A stretch of 64,000 bases of DNA from Symsagittifera roscoffensis (taxonomy: Eukaryota > Xenacoelomorpha > Acoela > Convolutidae), in contig NC_087069.1 of NCBI RefSeq assembly GCF_963678635.1, positions 22,354,360 through 22,418,359 on the forward strand, in the 5' to 3' direction. Numbering within the stretch: the stretch's first letter is position 1; each line of letters begins with the position of its first letter. Both the position numbers and the translations under genes were made by a program. Under the pieces are notes generated by a model, which was given only the letters and a program-made list of their open reading frames with translations, was not told where the DNA came from and searched no databases. This document shows, piece after piece, positions 14,287 to 23,810 of this stretch.

Positions 14287-14486
14287 NNNNNNNNNNNNNN
14301 NNNNNNNNNNNNNNNNNNNNNNNNNNNNNNNNNNNNNNNNNNNNNNNNNNNNNNNNNNNNNNNNNNNNNNNNNNNNNNNNNNNNNNNNNNNNNNNNNNNN
14401 NNNNNNNNNNNNNNNNNNNNNNNNNNNNNNNNNNNNNNNNNNNNNNNNNNNNNNNNNNNNNNNNNNNNNNNNNNNNNNNNNNNNNN
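14287..14486. other. Assembly gap, 200 N
   Basis: Exactly 200 undetermined bases, a size typical of a placeholder gap. A copy of the 2.8-9.7 kb repeat family runs into its left side, so the gap was probably caused by that repeat. The left end of the Polinton may lie in or near it. Confidence 0.98.
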
Positions 14487-14776
14487 CCATCTTTCTCAGG
14501 GTAAATTTTTAAGAAAAATATACAATTTACTAGAAGTTGGTTACAATTTTCGTAAATTTATCTACTCTATCGTTAATTTTATCAATTGGGGGACTCCAAC
14601 ATCCTTATTCCATCATCATTCTCCGTATTTCATCAAAAGGGTTAGTTGCTAAGATGCTTTTCGTAAAAAAAATTAGGGAATTTAAAAAGTTAAATTACAT
14701 AAACAATCAAACAATTTACTACATTGCTTAGAAAAATTACTGCAAAAAATTACACTTACAAATATAAAATGCACTT

Positions 14777-15176
14777 TTACATAAAACTACTGATAAAATT
14801 CAAAACATACACATCTTGAACATTATTCAAGTTCTTTCGGAAGATCTTAAAAAGGAGAAAAGCTGAATAAATTGCGTAAAAACCACACAAACTATCAGTC
14901 TTTTGTAGCTTTCGAGGAACCATTCGTCGAAATTTTTTTTATCAAAAAGGGGTAAATTGATCTCTTTCTTCCCAAAGAATCTGCAAAGTAGTAGCTTTTA
15001 TCCAGTCGAGCAATCATATTCCAGTGTTCTCCTCTATCATTGCTTGGGGCTGAGTTAATAATTGCAAAAGAGTATTTTGTTAGTTGAGGTACTGTATCAG
15101 AAGGGTATGATCCCATGTACTTGAACCTGAGCTCTGGAATTCTTTCAATAATTTGCAAAAGGTAAAAATTATCCAT
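14777..15176 (-). pseudogene. PRO: Adenain-like cysteine protease of the Polinton (frameshifted)
   Basis: Polinton proteases are relatives of the adenovirus maturation protease and are thought to process virion proteins. The first 93 residues are open from an ATG at 15,176. They show the histidine motif GEHWNMI and, about 20 residues later, the acidic motif YYFADSLG, in the order expected for His and Asp of a C5/C48-type triad. The frame stops at 14,895. The catalytic-cysteine box, with SLCGFYAIY (Cys codon at 14,885-14,887), lies immediately downstream in another frame, which then stays open to a stop at 14,777. One small indel near 14,895 therefore separates Cys from His and Asp. The total length of about 130 residues is on the short side for the family. 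It is the leftmost gene of the structural arm, next to a small membrane-protein ORF. Confidence 0.85.
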
Positions 15177-15263
15177 CTTTGCAATTGTAGTCTGATTTAC
15201 AGCTAAAAATGAAATTGATAGTTTGATAGTGTACTTTAGGTTAAAAAAAGAAAGAAAAATGAC

Positions 15264-15551
15264 TCACACACATTTAGGAATTGAATCAACAAAGTCCCAT
15301 ACACAAGCCTTATATAGTGGGCAAAGTTTATTGAATACTGTTTTACAGTCTAGGTTGAAAAAGTGTCTCGGGTTTTCAACTAAACAGCATTCCTTCTCTA
15401 TTTTTTCTGGAGCTTTAGGTCTGAAGAAAAACAAAATGGATAGTACAGAGATAATAACAAAGAAAAGTCCCAAAAAAGTTTTAACATTTTTATAGGAACC
15501 TGAAAATACAAAAAAATTAAACATTTTTAGCGACTGTTCCGAATTTGTCAA
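15264..15551 (-). CDS. Small single-pass membrane protein with a Cys-rich tail, Polinton
   Basis: A 95-residue open frame lies between the protease and the capsid gene. Its stop-side neighbour is the protease, and its start overlaps the end of the capsid gene by 4 bp, as is common in compact viral gene arrays. A hydrophobic stretch at residues 24-42 (FLGLFFVIISVLSILFFF) is a good membrane anchor. The C-terminal half has six cysteines, including a CC pair, which suggests disulphide bonds. I do not recognise the family. The position suggests a virion or membrane-remodelling protein. The frame appears intact. Confidence 0.6.
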   Translation of the reverse strand: MTNSEQSLKMFNFFVFSGSYKNVKTFLGLFFVIISVLSILFFFRPKAPEKIEKECCLVENPRHFFNLDCKTVFNKLCPLYKACVWDFVDSIPKCV

Positions 15552-16753
15552 TTCGATGATGGTCTTTCTCGCAAGAGTATCACTTCCGTTACTTGCTCCA
15601 AGGGAAATTGGAAAAACGTTTCTAATCTCAAGCTTTCTCCACTAAGTTCTGGATAATGCAACTGTTCAGCTGCATCCTGTAGTGAAGTCAAGTCGAAAAC
15701 TAGAATATAGTGATTTTGAAAACCTTCCATAGGAAGAGCCGGAAAGTCTTCGTTAAACTGCATTGTTTTCATTGTTGTAACATAGGGACGACAAGGAGAA
15801 GTTGTATCTAATGAAATAATTGCTCTTCCACCCCGAATAATTCTAAGCTCTCTTAAATGAAATTGTTGATAATTGAAAAGATTTTCATGAAAAGGTCCCG
15901 CAACAGCCAAATTTGTATTCATTACAACAGCTATTCTTCTGCTTGGGGCATTATTGAAAACATTTTGCTGAATAAACTGGTTTTGACGAGATGGAATGAT
16001 AAAGGTTCTTGCTATAGTTTCCATGTAATTGTAATGAGCAGGTTCCCTTTCCAGATTCCATTGCAAGTATTGATGATTAGGTTCAGCAACTAAAATTCTT
16101 CTAGTAAACAACGAACTATGAACAATTTTCAGACTAGCATTTGGATTATCAGACAGCATGTAAAAATTAGGTCTAGCTCGAATAAGTTTAATTCGAACTT
16201 TGGTTTTTGGTAGTAATAATTTTTCACAAGTAATCAGGTCAATGGCGAGCCTCCCACAGAGTGAAAAATTTATCCCTGTTCCCAAGGAATTTGCTCTATC
16301 AAAGATTGGATGCATATCAAATGCATCAGGATTTTCTTTAAAACTGTATCCATGACAAGCAAGAATTCCTTTATTTCTCACTGCTGACGAGTTGAATTCG
16401 TTCGATATCTGTGCCTTACGAGGATATAATCCATTGGCATTGTAAACCATTGTATTGTTAAAATAAACTTCACAGTTGGAGAATAGAGAATGTAGTAGAT
16501 TGTTTACATAAGTTAAGTAAGTTTGTGGTTCCTCATCTGAATCTTCCTCCGATTTAGCTTTATGTTCTGCTTATTCTTTTTTGAAAGCATCAAACAAACT
16601 TCCTATGAATAGTTGAAGGTTTAAGCTAAGATGGATATCACGCATATCCAAGTAAAGATTACGGTCCGTCTCAAATTCAAACTCAAAACTGTTTTCATCT
16701 AGAGAAGTACTGGGAAGTACTTCTTTTGTGTATGATGAAATCATTGTTTCCAA
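15548..16753 (-). pseudogene. MCP: Polinton major capsid protein, one in-frame stop
   Basis: A 402-codon frame runs from an ATG at 16,753 to a stop at 15,548 and is interrupted only by a single TAA at 16,571-16,573 (codon 61). The coding sense continues on both sides in the same frame. Position next to protease, size and the dispersed mix of short hydrophobic strands and polar loops fit the Polinton major capsid protein, a double jelly-roll protein that would build an icosahedral shell. The assignment comes from context and general resemblance, and no short signature motif proves it. The 300-residue downstream part contains an internal ATG at 16,450, but starting there would lose an N-terminal region that still looks coding. 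A neighbouring broken ORF for a basic virion protein lies upstream. Confidence 0.78.
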
Positions 16754-16836
16754 AACTGGGAATTTAACAAAAAATCTCCAAACAAAAATTTGTAAACGCT
16801 CCGTACCGAAAATGACTACTTTGATTTACATTCATT

Positions 16837-17227
16837 TTATCTTTTTCGACAAATGGTTCTTCTTGTTCTACGCTTGGATTTCTTTTTTCCACGTCCCAAT
16901 TGTTTCCGAACTGTTTTTGTTCCCAGATCTTTTGCAAATAATTTGAGTTTTTTACGTCCACTAACAACTTCCCCAATCTCTGGAGCAGCGGTTTCAAACA
17001 AATCTGCCGCAATTTTTTTCACAGCTGGGACTATATATTTTTAAATAAAGGGGGTTGCAGTTCTCCCAAGAGTTTGTGCAAGAGTTTGCCGCAATAATGG
17101 GGATTGCAGTTCTCCCAAGAGTTTGTGCAATAGCACCAAAACCTCTTCCACGCTGTCTTGCATGTCCACGAAAAATAGGAAAATTAGCTGGACTTTGAGC
17201 AACCATTTCGTATGAAGTATAAATCAA
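16837..17227 (-). pseudogene. Basic, glycine/arginine-rich virion-associated protein (pX-like), broken
   Basis: The N-terminal part starts at 17,227 and has an Arg/Gly-rich start (RQRGRGFGAIAQTLGR) followed by a small-residue hydrophobic stretch. The C-terminal part lies in another frame and ends in a very basic cluster (GRGKKKSKRRTRRTICRKR) near 16,840. This layout resembles the small basic membrane-active or DNA-binding virion proteins found beside Polinton capsid genes. The break is explained by a 49-bp tandem duplication: the words 'ttgcagttctcccaagagtt' begin at 17,055 and again at 17,104. Since 49 is not a multiple of three, the duplication shifts the frame. An in-frame stop also follows the duplication. 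Confidence 0.65.
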
Positions 17228-18024
17228 AAATGATTATCCGAAATCTTGTGAAACGGACACAGAAGGGATTTCTTCACCGTAGTATCCCTTAGTTCTATTT
17301 TTATGCTGTGGAAAAAGTTTTTTAATAATTTTTTAAATTGTAGATTTGTAAAGGATTGATAATTCATGTACTGTCCTGTAGATATTATGTCTCCATTTTT
17401 TACTTTGGAAATGAACTGAATACAACGCAGTAATGGAGTTTTTGTATCGCCTACTATATTATTTTCTATAATATCAATATAAATCATTCAGGAATGTATT
17501 CTTATAATGTCGTAAGAATACTGAGTATGATGTGGTCCTTTTCCTTTGATTATAATAGCTGTCTGATTTTGTTCCAAATCACAACCAAAATGTGACTCAA
17601 ATCAGCACTTTCAATTATAATTACTGATTGATCCTCAGGTAAATGAATGGCAATTTTTTTGTGTAATCTTATCTACTGATACATAGATTCCGTTATATTC
17701 ATTTTTTTGTGCGCCGATACGTTTTCGAACTTTGTCATTCATGGCTACATCTATATCAACAATGCTTGGATACAATCCAGGTTCAATATGCAGCGGTTGA
17801 ATCTTTTGTTTTTCCTCAGGACTTTCTCGTCCATCTATGAAAGTAAACTTCCTATCTGTAAAATTTTGGGACAATGAAGGATACGATATTTCTGAAATAG
17901 CAACCTCCCGTTCTCCTTTTAGATGTATTTGTTCCGGTAGAAAATTTGTAAAGGAGCTAAGACTATTATTCGGATAACAATTAAAAGAAACATTAGAAAC
18001 TAGCTCAATAGTAAAAGAATCCAT
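17224..18024 (-). pseudogene. Polinton minor capsid (penton-type) protein, multiply broken
   Basis: The best start is the ATG at 18,024 (MDSFTIELVSN...); the frame stays open for about 125 residues to 17,635. It includes SLSSFTNFLPEQIHLKGE and EVAISEISYPSLSQNF, sequence features that I associate with the single-jelly-roll minor capsid protein of Polintons, which would occupy the vertices of the shell. Downstream, coding sense continues after a 1-nt shift in an A-run near 17,650, a second shift near 17,570 and a TGA just before the open part at 17,224-17,487. The end of the gene overlaps the start of the basic virion protein by a few bases. This is the most damaged gene of the structural cluster. 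Confidence 0.7.
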
Positions 18025-18067
18025 GACAACTGATCGATAGAAACTCAATTTAAAAAATGACTTACCA

Positions 18068-19009
18068 CTAATCTGAACATTTTCTCAGCTCTTTTTCATA
18101 AAATTTTCCCAGAATTTTTTCTTTTTTGAGATCTTTGATGATGTATGTAGGAGGTTTTTTTGTAGATATTGCCGAATTTTCAAAAATTTCATCTGTAAAC
18201 TGTGGCTTGTATCTTTTTCGGAACGGAATATCATTTTTCGAAATTCTAACTCTATCACCAATTTTGAATTTTGGTTTAGTATATTTTTTGAATGATTTGT
18301 TATACAATATTGATAAGAAATCACTGTTTTTCACATCTCTGGGAGATTTTCCAATTGATCGATTTTTGCGGCAGTTCAAAGAAGAAACAAATTGCTGCAA
18401 TTTGGGGACAATTTTTTCTCCATGATCTTCATTGTAACGATATATTATATGTTTTAAAGATTGAATTGCTCTCTCTGCAAATGGAGCTTTTGTTTCACTC
18501 ATTGTTGAGTAAACTTCAATGTCTTTCTCCTTGCAAAACTTTTTAAAAGTTCCCCCATATTCTGTTCCTTTATCAACCCAAAGTATTTCAGGAGTGTTTT
18601 TTCGAGAAATCATTTTTCTAAAAGCTTGTAAAGTGTCTTTGCCTGACTTTGTTTTCATTGTCTGAACTCTGACAAATCTCGAAAAAATATCTACAACAAC
18701 TAATAAATACTTGATTCCATTGTTTTGACTAGCTAACTTGGCTACAAAAGCCAAATCCATACACCAGATTTCATTGATATATTTAGAAAACGCTTGAAGT
18801 CTTCGGAAAGACAAGATTGGTGGACCAAATTTTGTATACGATGTCGTGGTTTGTAAAAACTTTTCTACTTTCTTTTTTGATAAACCACTCGCTTTACTCA
18901 TGTTTTGAATAGAACCGTACGCAGCTCTGCCCCTAGAATACAATCTGTTAAATCTTACCTTTTCAGATTTTGAAAGGGATCCAAGTTCCTCTATCTTTTG
19001 CTTTGGCAT
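18068..19009 (-). CDS. INT: Polinton DDE integrase (retrovirus-like), apparently intact
   Basis: This enzyme would join element ends to target DNA. I take the ATG at 19,009 as the start; an upstream TTG at 19,024 is also in frame. The rve-type core holds the three catalytic acids: Asp in EIWCMDLAFV, Asp in ILWVDKGTEYGG and Glu in APFAERAIQSLKH, with about 36 residues between the second and third, as in D,D35E enzymes. A C-terminal basic segment with GDRVRISKND fits an SH3-like DNA-binding domain. I see no clear HHCC zinc finger; a helix-turn-helix-like stretch around residues 31-60 precedes the core. The frame is open throughout (about 313 residues), in contrast to nearly all its neighbours. 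It partly overlaps the broken ORF upstream. Confidence 0.93.
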   Translation of the reverse strand: MPKQKIEELGSLSKSEKVRFNRLYSRGRAAYGSIQNMSKASGLSKKKVEKFLQTTTSYTKFGPPILSFRRLQAFSKYINEIWCMDLAFVAKLASQNNGIKYLLVVVDIFSRFVRVQTMKTKSGKDTLQAFRKMISRKNTPEILWVDKGTEYGGTFKKFCKEKDIEVYSTMSETKAPFAERAIQSLKHIIYRYNEDHGEKIVPKLQQFVSSLNCRKNRSIGKSPRDVKNSDFLSILYNKSFKKYTKPKFKIGDRVRISKNDIPFRKRYKPQFTDEIFENSAISTKKPPTYIIKDLKKEKILGKFYEKELRKCSD

Positions 19010-19372
19010 TCTTGTTAATAACAAATTTAGGAGGAAGTTGAGTTGCTTCCAAAATAGTAAAGTAAATATCTGGAAAATCGGTATTTTTTCGCTTTAGTGT
19101 ACACACAAAGTCTACAATAGATACTTTTGTATCTCGATTATCTAATATAATATTGTCTGACTGGATGAGTTTACTTCTAGGAAATTCAAAATTAAATCAA
19201 TAATTAGCTTTTTGTTGCTCGTTTTCAACCTCGCACTTACAGCACTGTAAACAGAATCAAAATTTTTTGGTACAATCTCCTCTTTTTCTTGCTTTTGTTC
19301 CAATTTTTGTTTTCTTGGAAGTGTACTTTGCGATTGATAAACTGAGTACGGAATTAAAACAAACTGTTCCAT
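18963..19372 (-). pseudogene. Unidentified Polinton ORF overlapping the integrase start
   Basis: It starts at 19,372 with MEQFVLIPYSVYQ and a charged linker. The frame breaks near 19,180, where a 1-nt shift moves the coding sense to another frame that runs through IILDNRDTKVSIVDFV and stays open to a stop at 18,963, inside the integrase N-terminus but in a different frame. The arrangement of a small charged protein just upstream of, and overlapping, the integrase recurs in Polintons as far as I recall, but its function is unknown. The recognisable parts would give about 135 residues. Confidence 0.5.
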
Positions 19373-19428
19373 ACTATGTCAATCGTTTAATGACAAAAGG
19401 GGTGATGATAGATATCAATTGTAACCCT

Positions 19429-20377
19429 TTAGTTGAACTTAAAATAATTCTTCTTTTGTGTAGAGGAGTTCTTTTTTGTGTTAGTTCTAAAGTTTATTTT
19501 CGATATTTTACTACGTCTTCTTTCCGAAGATCTCGAATCTCTCCTCTTAATAGGTTTACTAAACACTCGCTCAGAAACTGAAGGAAATCTTTTGGGCAAT
19601 TGAGAATGAATTATTTTCGAAGCCTTAGGGAAATTTTTTGAAATATTGGGAGAATAGAGACGTATTGTGTACTCATCGTTCAAAAACTTTGTCTCTATTC
19701 CAGCTGGTAAGTAACTTTTTGTTGGAATTGAGCCACTATTAGTGCAATATCTAAGTGAATCAACTGTTTTTGGGGTTAAATCAATAAGTAATTGACCATA
19801 AGGAACGGATGTTGCATCTTGATACAACTCTTTAAATTGAGATCCTAGACCTAGTTGTTGACTTAATGTATTGATTTGTAAAAAATAATCTCGGCGACTT
19901 GAACAAGACTATGTGTGTATTTTGTAACTCTACATCTGTTTCCAATTTGCTCTGATGAAATAATTTGTGTTTGATGTATATTGTATTCAGACCCCTGTGT
20001 CTCCCAGCAGTAGTATTTTTTACAAATTGTTTGGAGTTTGAAATTTCTTCACAAGAATCATCAAATATAAGCAGATACTTAGTTCCATTATTGGGGAGGT
20101 TTTCAATCAAGTCAAAATCTACTCCTTGGTTAAATTTAAGGTTTTTTCTTTGCATTTGACTATAAAGAGGTTGATAATGTTGGTAAAAATAAAAAATTTT
20201 GTCAAATGCTGGTTGAAAAGTACCAATTTTGAACCAATCAAAAATAAGATGAGATTTTCCAGATCCACTTGGTCCAAATAGGGAAATAAAAATTCTTTCT
20301 TTGCTAGATATTATTTTATTCAAAGCTTTGGAGAAGGTAGAATATAACCGACTGTACTTGATGAAATAGCTACCCAA
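19429..20377 (-). pseudogene. ATP: Polinton genome-packaging ATPase (FtsK/HerA type), C-terminus frameshifted
   Basis: These ATPases are thought to pump DNA into the capsid. The N-terminal frame (from 20,377) has a Walker A motif, FGPSGSGKSHL, at about residues 33-43 and a Walker B motif, KYLLIFDDSCEE, at about residues 104-115. Further on there is a region with TAGRHRGLNTIYIKH that fits the sensor/arginine part of the fold. The frame fails at 19,832. At least two small shifts between 19,830 and 19,900 move the coding sense into the ORF that ends at 19,429, whose start (QDATSVPYGQLLIDL) reads as the C-terminal continuation. The very C-terminus is Arg/Lys/Ser-rich. The start overlaps the upstream small membrane-protein gene by 58 bp. 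Confidence 0.85.
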
Positions 20378-20583
20378 ACTGTTGTTTCTTCACTTTTTGC
20401 GGATAACATAATTCGAACGATTGTACATACTAGCATCAAAACTATAACAAAAAATTGGCACAAAAAAACTAAAAGAGATCTATTACATGTACGTCCGTAC
20501 AATTTCCATGATTTTCGTTCAAGATTTTCTTCATCAAAAACAAAATTTCCTAAATTTACGGGCTTGTCATATTGATCGACCAT
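20320..20583 (-). CDS. Small single-pass membrane protein, Polinton
   Basis: An intact 87-residue ORF. It has a polar N-terminus (DQYDKPVNLGNFVFDEENLERK) and one strong hydrophobic segment, SLLVFLCQFFVIVLMLVCTI, at about residues 36-55, so it is probably a single-span membrane protein. It sits directly upstream of, and overlaps, the packaging ATPase. Its function is unknown. The overlap and position suggest co-expression with ATPase and integrase. Confidence 0.6.
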   Translation of the reverse strand: MVDQYDKPVNLGNFVFDEENLERKSWKLYGRTCNRSLLVFLCQFFVIVLMLVCTIVRIMLSAKSEETTVWVAISSSTVGYILPSPKL

Positions 20584-20661
20584 CTTAACTCTAAAAAGAA
20601 ATAGTTGACAATGAAATTAAATTTAAGTTTAAAAACGGTAGTACATTAAGTATAATATAAT

Positions 20662-21180
20662 TTACAATTTGATGAAAAAAAATCGAGTCCATGTTCCGTA
20701 TGCAAATGCTTTTCTTTCTGCACAGTGAAGAGTTTTTGCATGACGAAATGGGTAGTTGCTACACCTCCAATCATATTCTTCATCTTTAAATATCAAGAAC
20801 TGAACTTTAGGGCAAGCGTAGTCATCCAAATTAATAATGCTTGTTTCCAAAAATTCTGATAGAATCTTTCATTTTTCATAACCTTTTGCAAAGAATTCCG
20901 TGTCTGTGGCTTTTAGATTTTTCAATATTTTTTCAAGTTCAGTATTTTTTTCGTAACCACTGCTCCAATTGATTCCATGAAGATGCTGTGTACACCAAAA
21001 AGATTGGGATGTTGGTTTGAAATTTTTGGGAGGCAGAAAGGAATATTCTTCTGTTTGTCCATCCTTATAAACTCCTAATTCTTTCACTATATTGCTTTCG
21101 ATACATTCAATATCCAGAACAACTAGACTTATTCTGTTAACTGATTTCTCTGGAGCTTTTTTGTTTAAAATGATTAACAA
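20662..21180 (-). pseudogene. Unidentified Polinton protein with DxE and Cys/His motifs, one in-frame stop
   Basis: A 173-codon frame is interrupted only by a TGA at 20,869-20,871; both halves continue in frame. The N-terminal half holds ISLVVLDIECIES, whose Asp-x-Glu on a hydrophobic strand resembles the first motif of DEDD-type exonucleases. The C-terminal half has DDYACPKVQ and WRCSNYPFRHAKTLHCAERKA, a Cys/His pattern that could bind zinc or be a degenerate further nuclease motif. I cannot identify the remaining DEDD acids, so nuclease activity is a hypothesis only. It lies between the membrane-protein gene and a rearranged gene. Confidence 0.5.
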
Positions 21181-21888
21181 TCAAACAATGCATATACTGA
21201 TGAAGCAAATATTTTAAAATATAAACAGAAAAATAATCCATCACGTGACCAAGAAAGCATGAACTGAGGACACTAGATGCAACATAACAATACCCAGGAC
21301 CTTTTTTTGTAGTAGATTTCACAGATCAAGCAGAGTCATGTAGAATTGCATGTAGTCTAAAAATTTTGGAGTTTGCAAAAAAGTAATCCATACAGGAATT
21401 TCCGTATCCAATTAGTCCTCCAAAAGGAAAATTTTGGTCCATTTCTATTAAATTTATGTCAGGGTCCAAAACAGTACAGGTACAAAGAAATAAACTATTT
21501 CTTTTTGTATTTGATGAGAAATCTTGCCTAATAATCTCAAAAACTTTTAGTTCGATTATTGGAGAGGTTTTCAATCAAGTCAAAATCGACTCTTTGAATA
21601 AATTTATGGTTTTTTCTTTGCATTTGACTAAAGAGAGGTTGATAATGTTGATAAAAATAAAAAATTTTTATCGAATGCTGGTCGAAAAAAAAAGTAACCC
21701 ATACAGGAATTTCCGTATCAAATTAGTCCTCCAAAAGGAAATTTTTGGTCCATTTCTTTTAAATTTATGTCCGGGTCCAACACAATACAGGTACAAAGAA
21801 AATTTATTTTTATTATTGTATTTGATGAGAAATCTTGCCTAATTATCTCAAAAACTCTTAGAATTTCATTCAATTTCTGTACGTTCAT
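21137..21888 (-). pseudogene. Unidentified Polinton gene disrupted by a nested duplication
   Basis: The likely start is the ATG at 21,888. The first part (VFEIIRQDFSSNT...) is present twice: at 21,693-21,860 and at 21,382-21,550, offset by 311 bp. Between the two copies lies a piece of the ATPase gene. Downstream of the second copy, the sense goes on through FRLHAILHDSA, an in-frame stop at 21,326, and then GYCYVASSVLSSCFLGH to 21,137. I do not recognise the protein. It has several cysteines (LFLCTCTVL, GYCYV, SSCF). The start overlaps the end of the upstream gene in another frame. Confidence 0.5.
21549..21688. repeat. Ectopic copy of an ATPase gene segment
   Basis: This 140-bp stretch is a diverged direct copy of 20,081-20,219, inside the packaging ATPase; both include 'ggttttcaatcaagtcaaaatc' and 'tttgcatttgact...gaggttgataatgttg'. 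It has the same orientation as the source. It sits exactly between the two tandem copies of another gene segment. Confidence 0.85.
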
Positions 21889-22316
21889 TTTCTACAGTGC
21901 ATTCGTCAATATTGATACAAGATTTTTTGAAGGTCTCTACATAACCTAGTAATGAAGGAAGCATATCAAGTAATTTATCCTATTCTTCTCTTTGCAGTTG
22001 TAAAGATTGATTTTTTTTCCATTGATTTCCATTTCTACGATATTCTACAAGATCTATTTTTTTGGTATCAGATCGGTATCCTATGTAAATTTTTCTTCTA
22101 CCATTATGCAGAGTCCACTCAAAGCGAGATATTTGTGAGTCTACGTCCAAATTTTGCAAGTTTTCTCCTAGAACAATATGAAAAAGTCCCAATATATTCC
22201 AACTCATACTGTTCAACACCAATACTAAATGAAAAATGATTTTGAGGATAAATAGTTAAATTACAAGACAAAAAACATAAATAACACAAATTATTGTACA
22301 TTACAGTTCTCAACAA
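21866..22316 (-). pseudogene. Unidentified Polinton ORF, frameshifted and with one stop
   Basis: Coding sense is seen in two frames. The upstream part (to about 22,200) includes IYPQNHFSFSIGVEQY. The downstream part (21,980-22,222 and on) includes NLDVDSQISRFEWTLHNGRRKIYIGYR. It then crosses a TAG near 21,978 and continues to a TGA at 21,866, overlapping the next gene start. I do not recognise the family. The strand-rich character is compatible with a small structural or accessory protein. Confidence 0.4.
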
Positions 22317-22335
22317 ACATGAAGTCTCCCGAAAT

Positions 22336-22796
22336 TTAGGACAGTTCTTTGAATTCGTTCAAAGTATAGTTGACATAGGCAACTTGTTTCATTGCTTCAT
22401 TCTCTTTTGCGGTAAACAGTCGAATCTGAATGTAGGGAGGTTTGTTAATATTGTACTTCTTGATCGTGACACAAACTTGTCTTCTAATGTATGTTGCTAT
22501 GTCATACACTTTGTTGTAGTTGGCAAGCTCCTGCTCCATAGTTGACTCTTTGTTAGAAGTGAGTTCCAATATAGGAACGAGTCCAAGGTTTTCAGCATCG
22601 TGAATAACAGTATTTCTAACTGCTGAGATTGCTTCTCCTTCTTTTTCGCCAAGATAGACTTGCTGTCTTTTTTAGAGTTGTTCCAACTCATTTTTCTTGA
22701 ATAGTTGAAAACAGGGTTCGAAATAAATTTTCCCTTTGTAGGATTTTTGGAACCAAGCAATTCTCCCAATTTTTGTTTGATTTTTTGAGAATTCAA
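22336..22796 (-). pseudogene. Unidentified Polinton ORF, frameshifted
   Basis: The start at 22,796 (MNSQKIKQKLGELLGS) leads into a Lys/Ser-rich segment. Near 22,630 the coding sense shifts by one base. It then runs through AISAVRNTVIHDAENLGL and on to VDIATYIRRQ-like and IQIRLFTAKENEAMKQVAYVNY segments, with a stop at 22,336. The gene would be about 150 residues. It is the first gene of the leftward arm, so its upstream sequence (22,800-23,030) should hold the arm's promoter. No function is assigned. Confidence 0.45.
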
Positions 22797-23043
22797 TGTA
22801 ATTGGGACTTTTTTCTTTTCTTGAGTACATTTTTGAAGAACAGACTGATCGGATGAAGAGAAATGAGAGAAAAGATTTTGAGATTAAATGAAATTGGAAG
22901 TAAACAAATGAGTCATTCACTGAACCATAGAAGGAAATAGAACTATAATTGGAATTTTTGAGGGAAATTTCCAGATAAGGAATTGTGTAGGTGTTAGTCT
23001 TCCTTTATAAATTCATAATTCTCAGCAAAAATTGTTGTTCCAG

Positions 23044-23650
23044 ATGGCTGCAGCTATGTGTCAAGCTTTTCCCAGCTTTTATTCAGAGTATTGTCAAAAA
23101 TCCCTATTTATTTCCGTTTCCAGTGATTTTTACGAAAAATATATAGTAACCAATAATTTTTGTGTCTCCTCCCACAATTCTTACTGTTCTTTGGAAAATT
23201 GTAAGTTCCACATACTTCTGATTGGTTCATCTTTCGATCAAATTTTACAACGATTGGGTAATTTTCATTTCACATACCAAATTTTTGATTGTCTTTATAC
23301 TCTGTACAAATACATATTTTATTCGAATGTTATCTCATCAAATGACGAAGTTTTCAATCAACTTGACCGCGCTGTTCATCACAATTTGACATGGAAAGGA
23401 GCAGAAAAAATGCCAAGTGTTGCATAGAAAAGACTGTTACGCAAAAAAAATCAAACGTCACTATTTATGTTCTAACCAGTAACTAGCTTCCACACAAACT
23501 ATTGGTTCAGCTTTTCTAGAAAGAGTTCGTAAAGTACAAAACTCAAATTATGAACATGATTTTTTTAAAATAATTGACTGTTTTATTGATGGTTATGGAT
23601 TTGTAAGTAGTGATCATGTCAATTTTTCAATAAAAAATTTCTGATATTCC
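23044..23650 (+). pseudogene. Unidentified plus-strand ORF in the Polinton middle region, broken
   Basis: From the ATG at 23,044 the frame is open for 127 residues (MAAAMCQAFPSFYSEYC...). It contains CSLENCKFHILLIG, DQILQRLGNF and IFDCLYTLYKYI. After a stop at 23,428 the coding sense seems to continue in another frame, with a stop near 23,485, through FLERVRKVQNSNYEHDFFKIIDCFI to about 23,650. It lies between the left and right arms and on the strand opposite to its left neighbour. I do not recognise it. A replication-initiator role came to mind because of the Cys/His-containing FHILL strand, but the second histidine of an HUH motif is missing. Confidence 0.45.
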
Positions 23651-23810
23651 ATCTATTTTCTCTCATATGTTTACAAAGTTACCATTAATTACCAAACAAA
23701 AATCACCGTTGTCAAAACATTTGCAAAAAAATTTTCAAACATGTAAGAAAGATGCAATATTTCTTTTGATTTTCAAAAAGTTGCAAAAAACATTTCAATT
23801 TTTTTAACAA

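Noticed and set aside
23200-23235. HUH-type replication initiator motif in CSLENCKFHILLIG
   Set aside because: The motif needs two histidines around one hydrophobic residue; only one is present, and no downstream catalytic Tyr context is seen.
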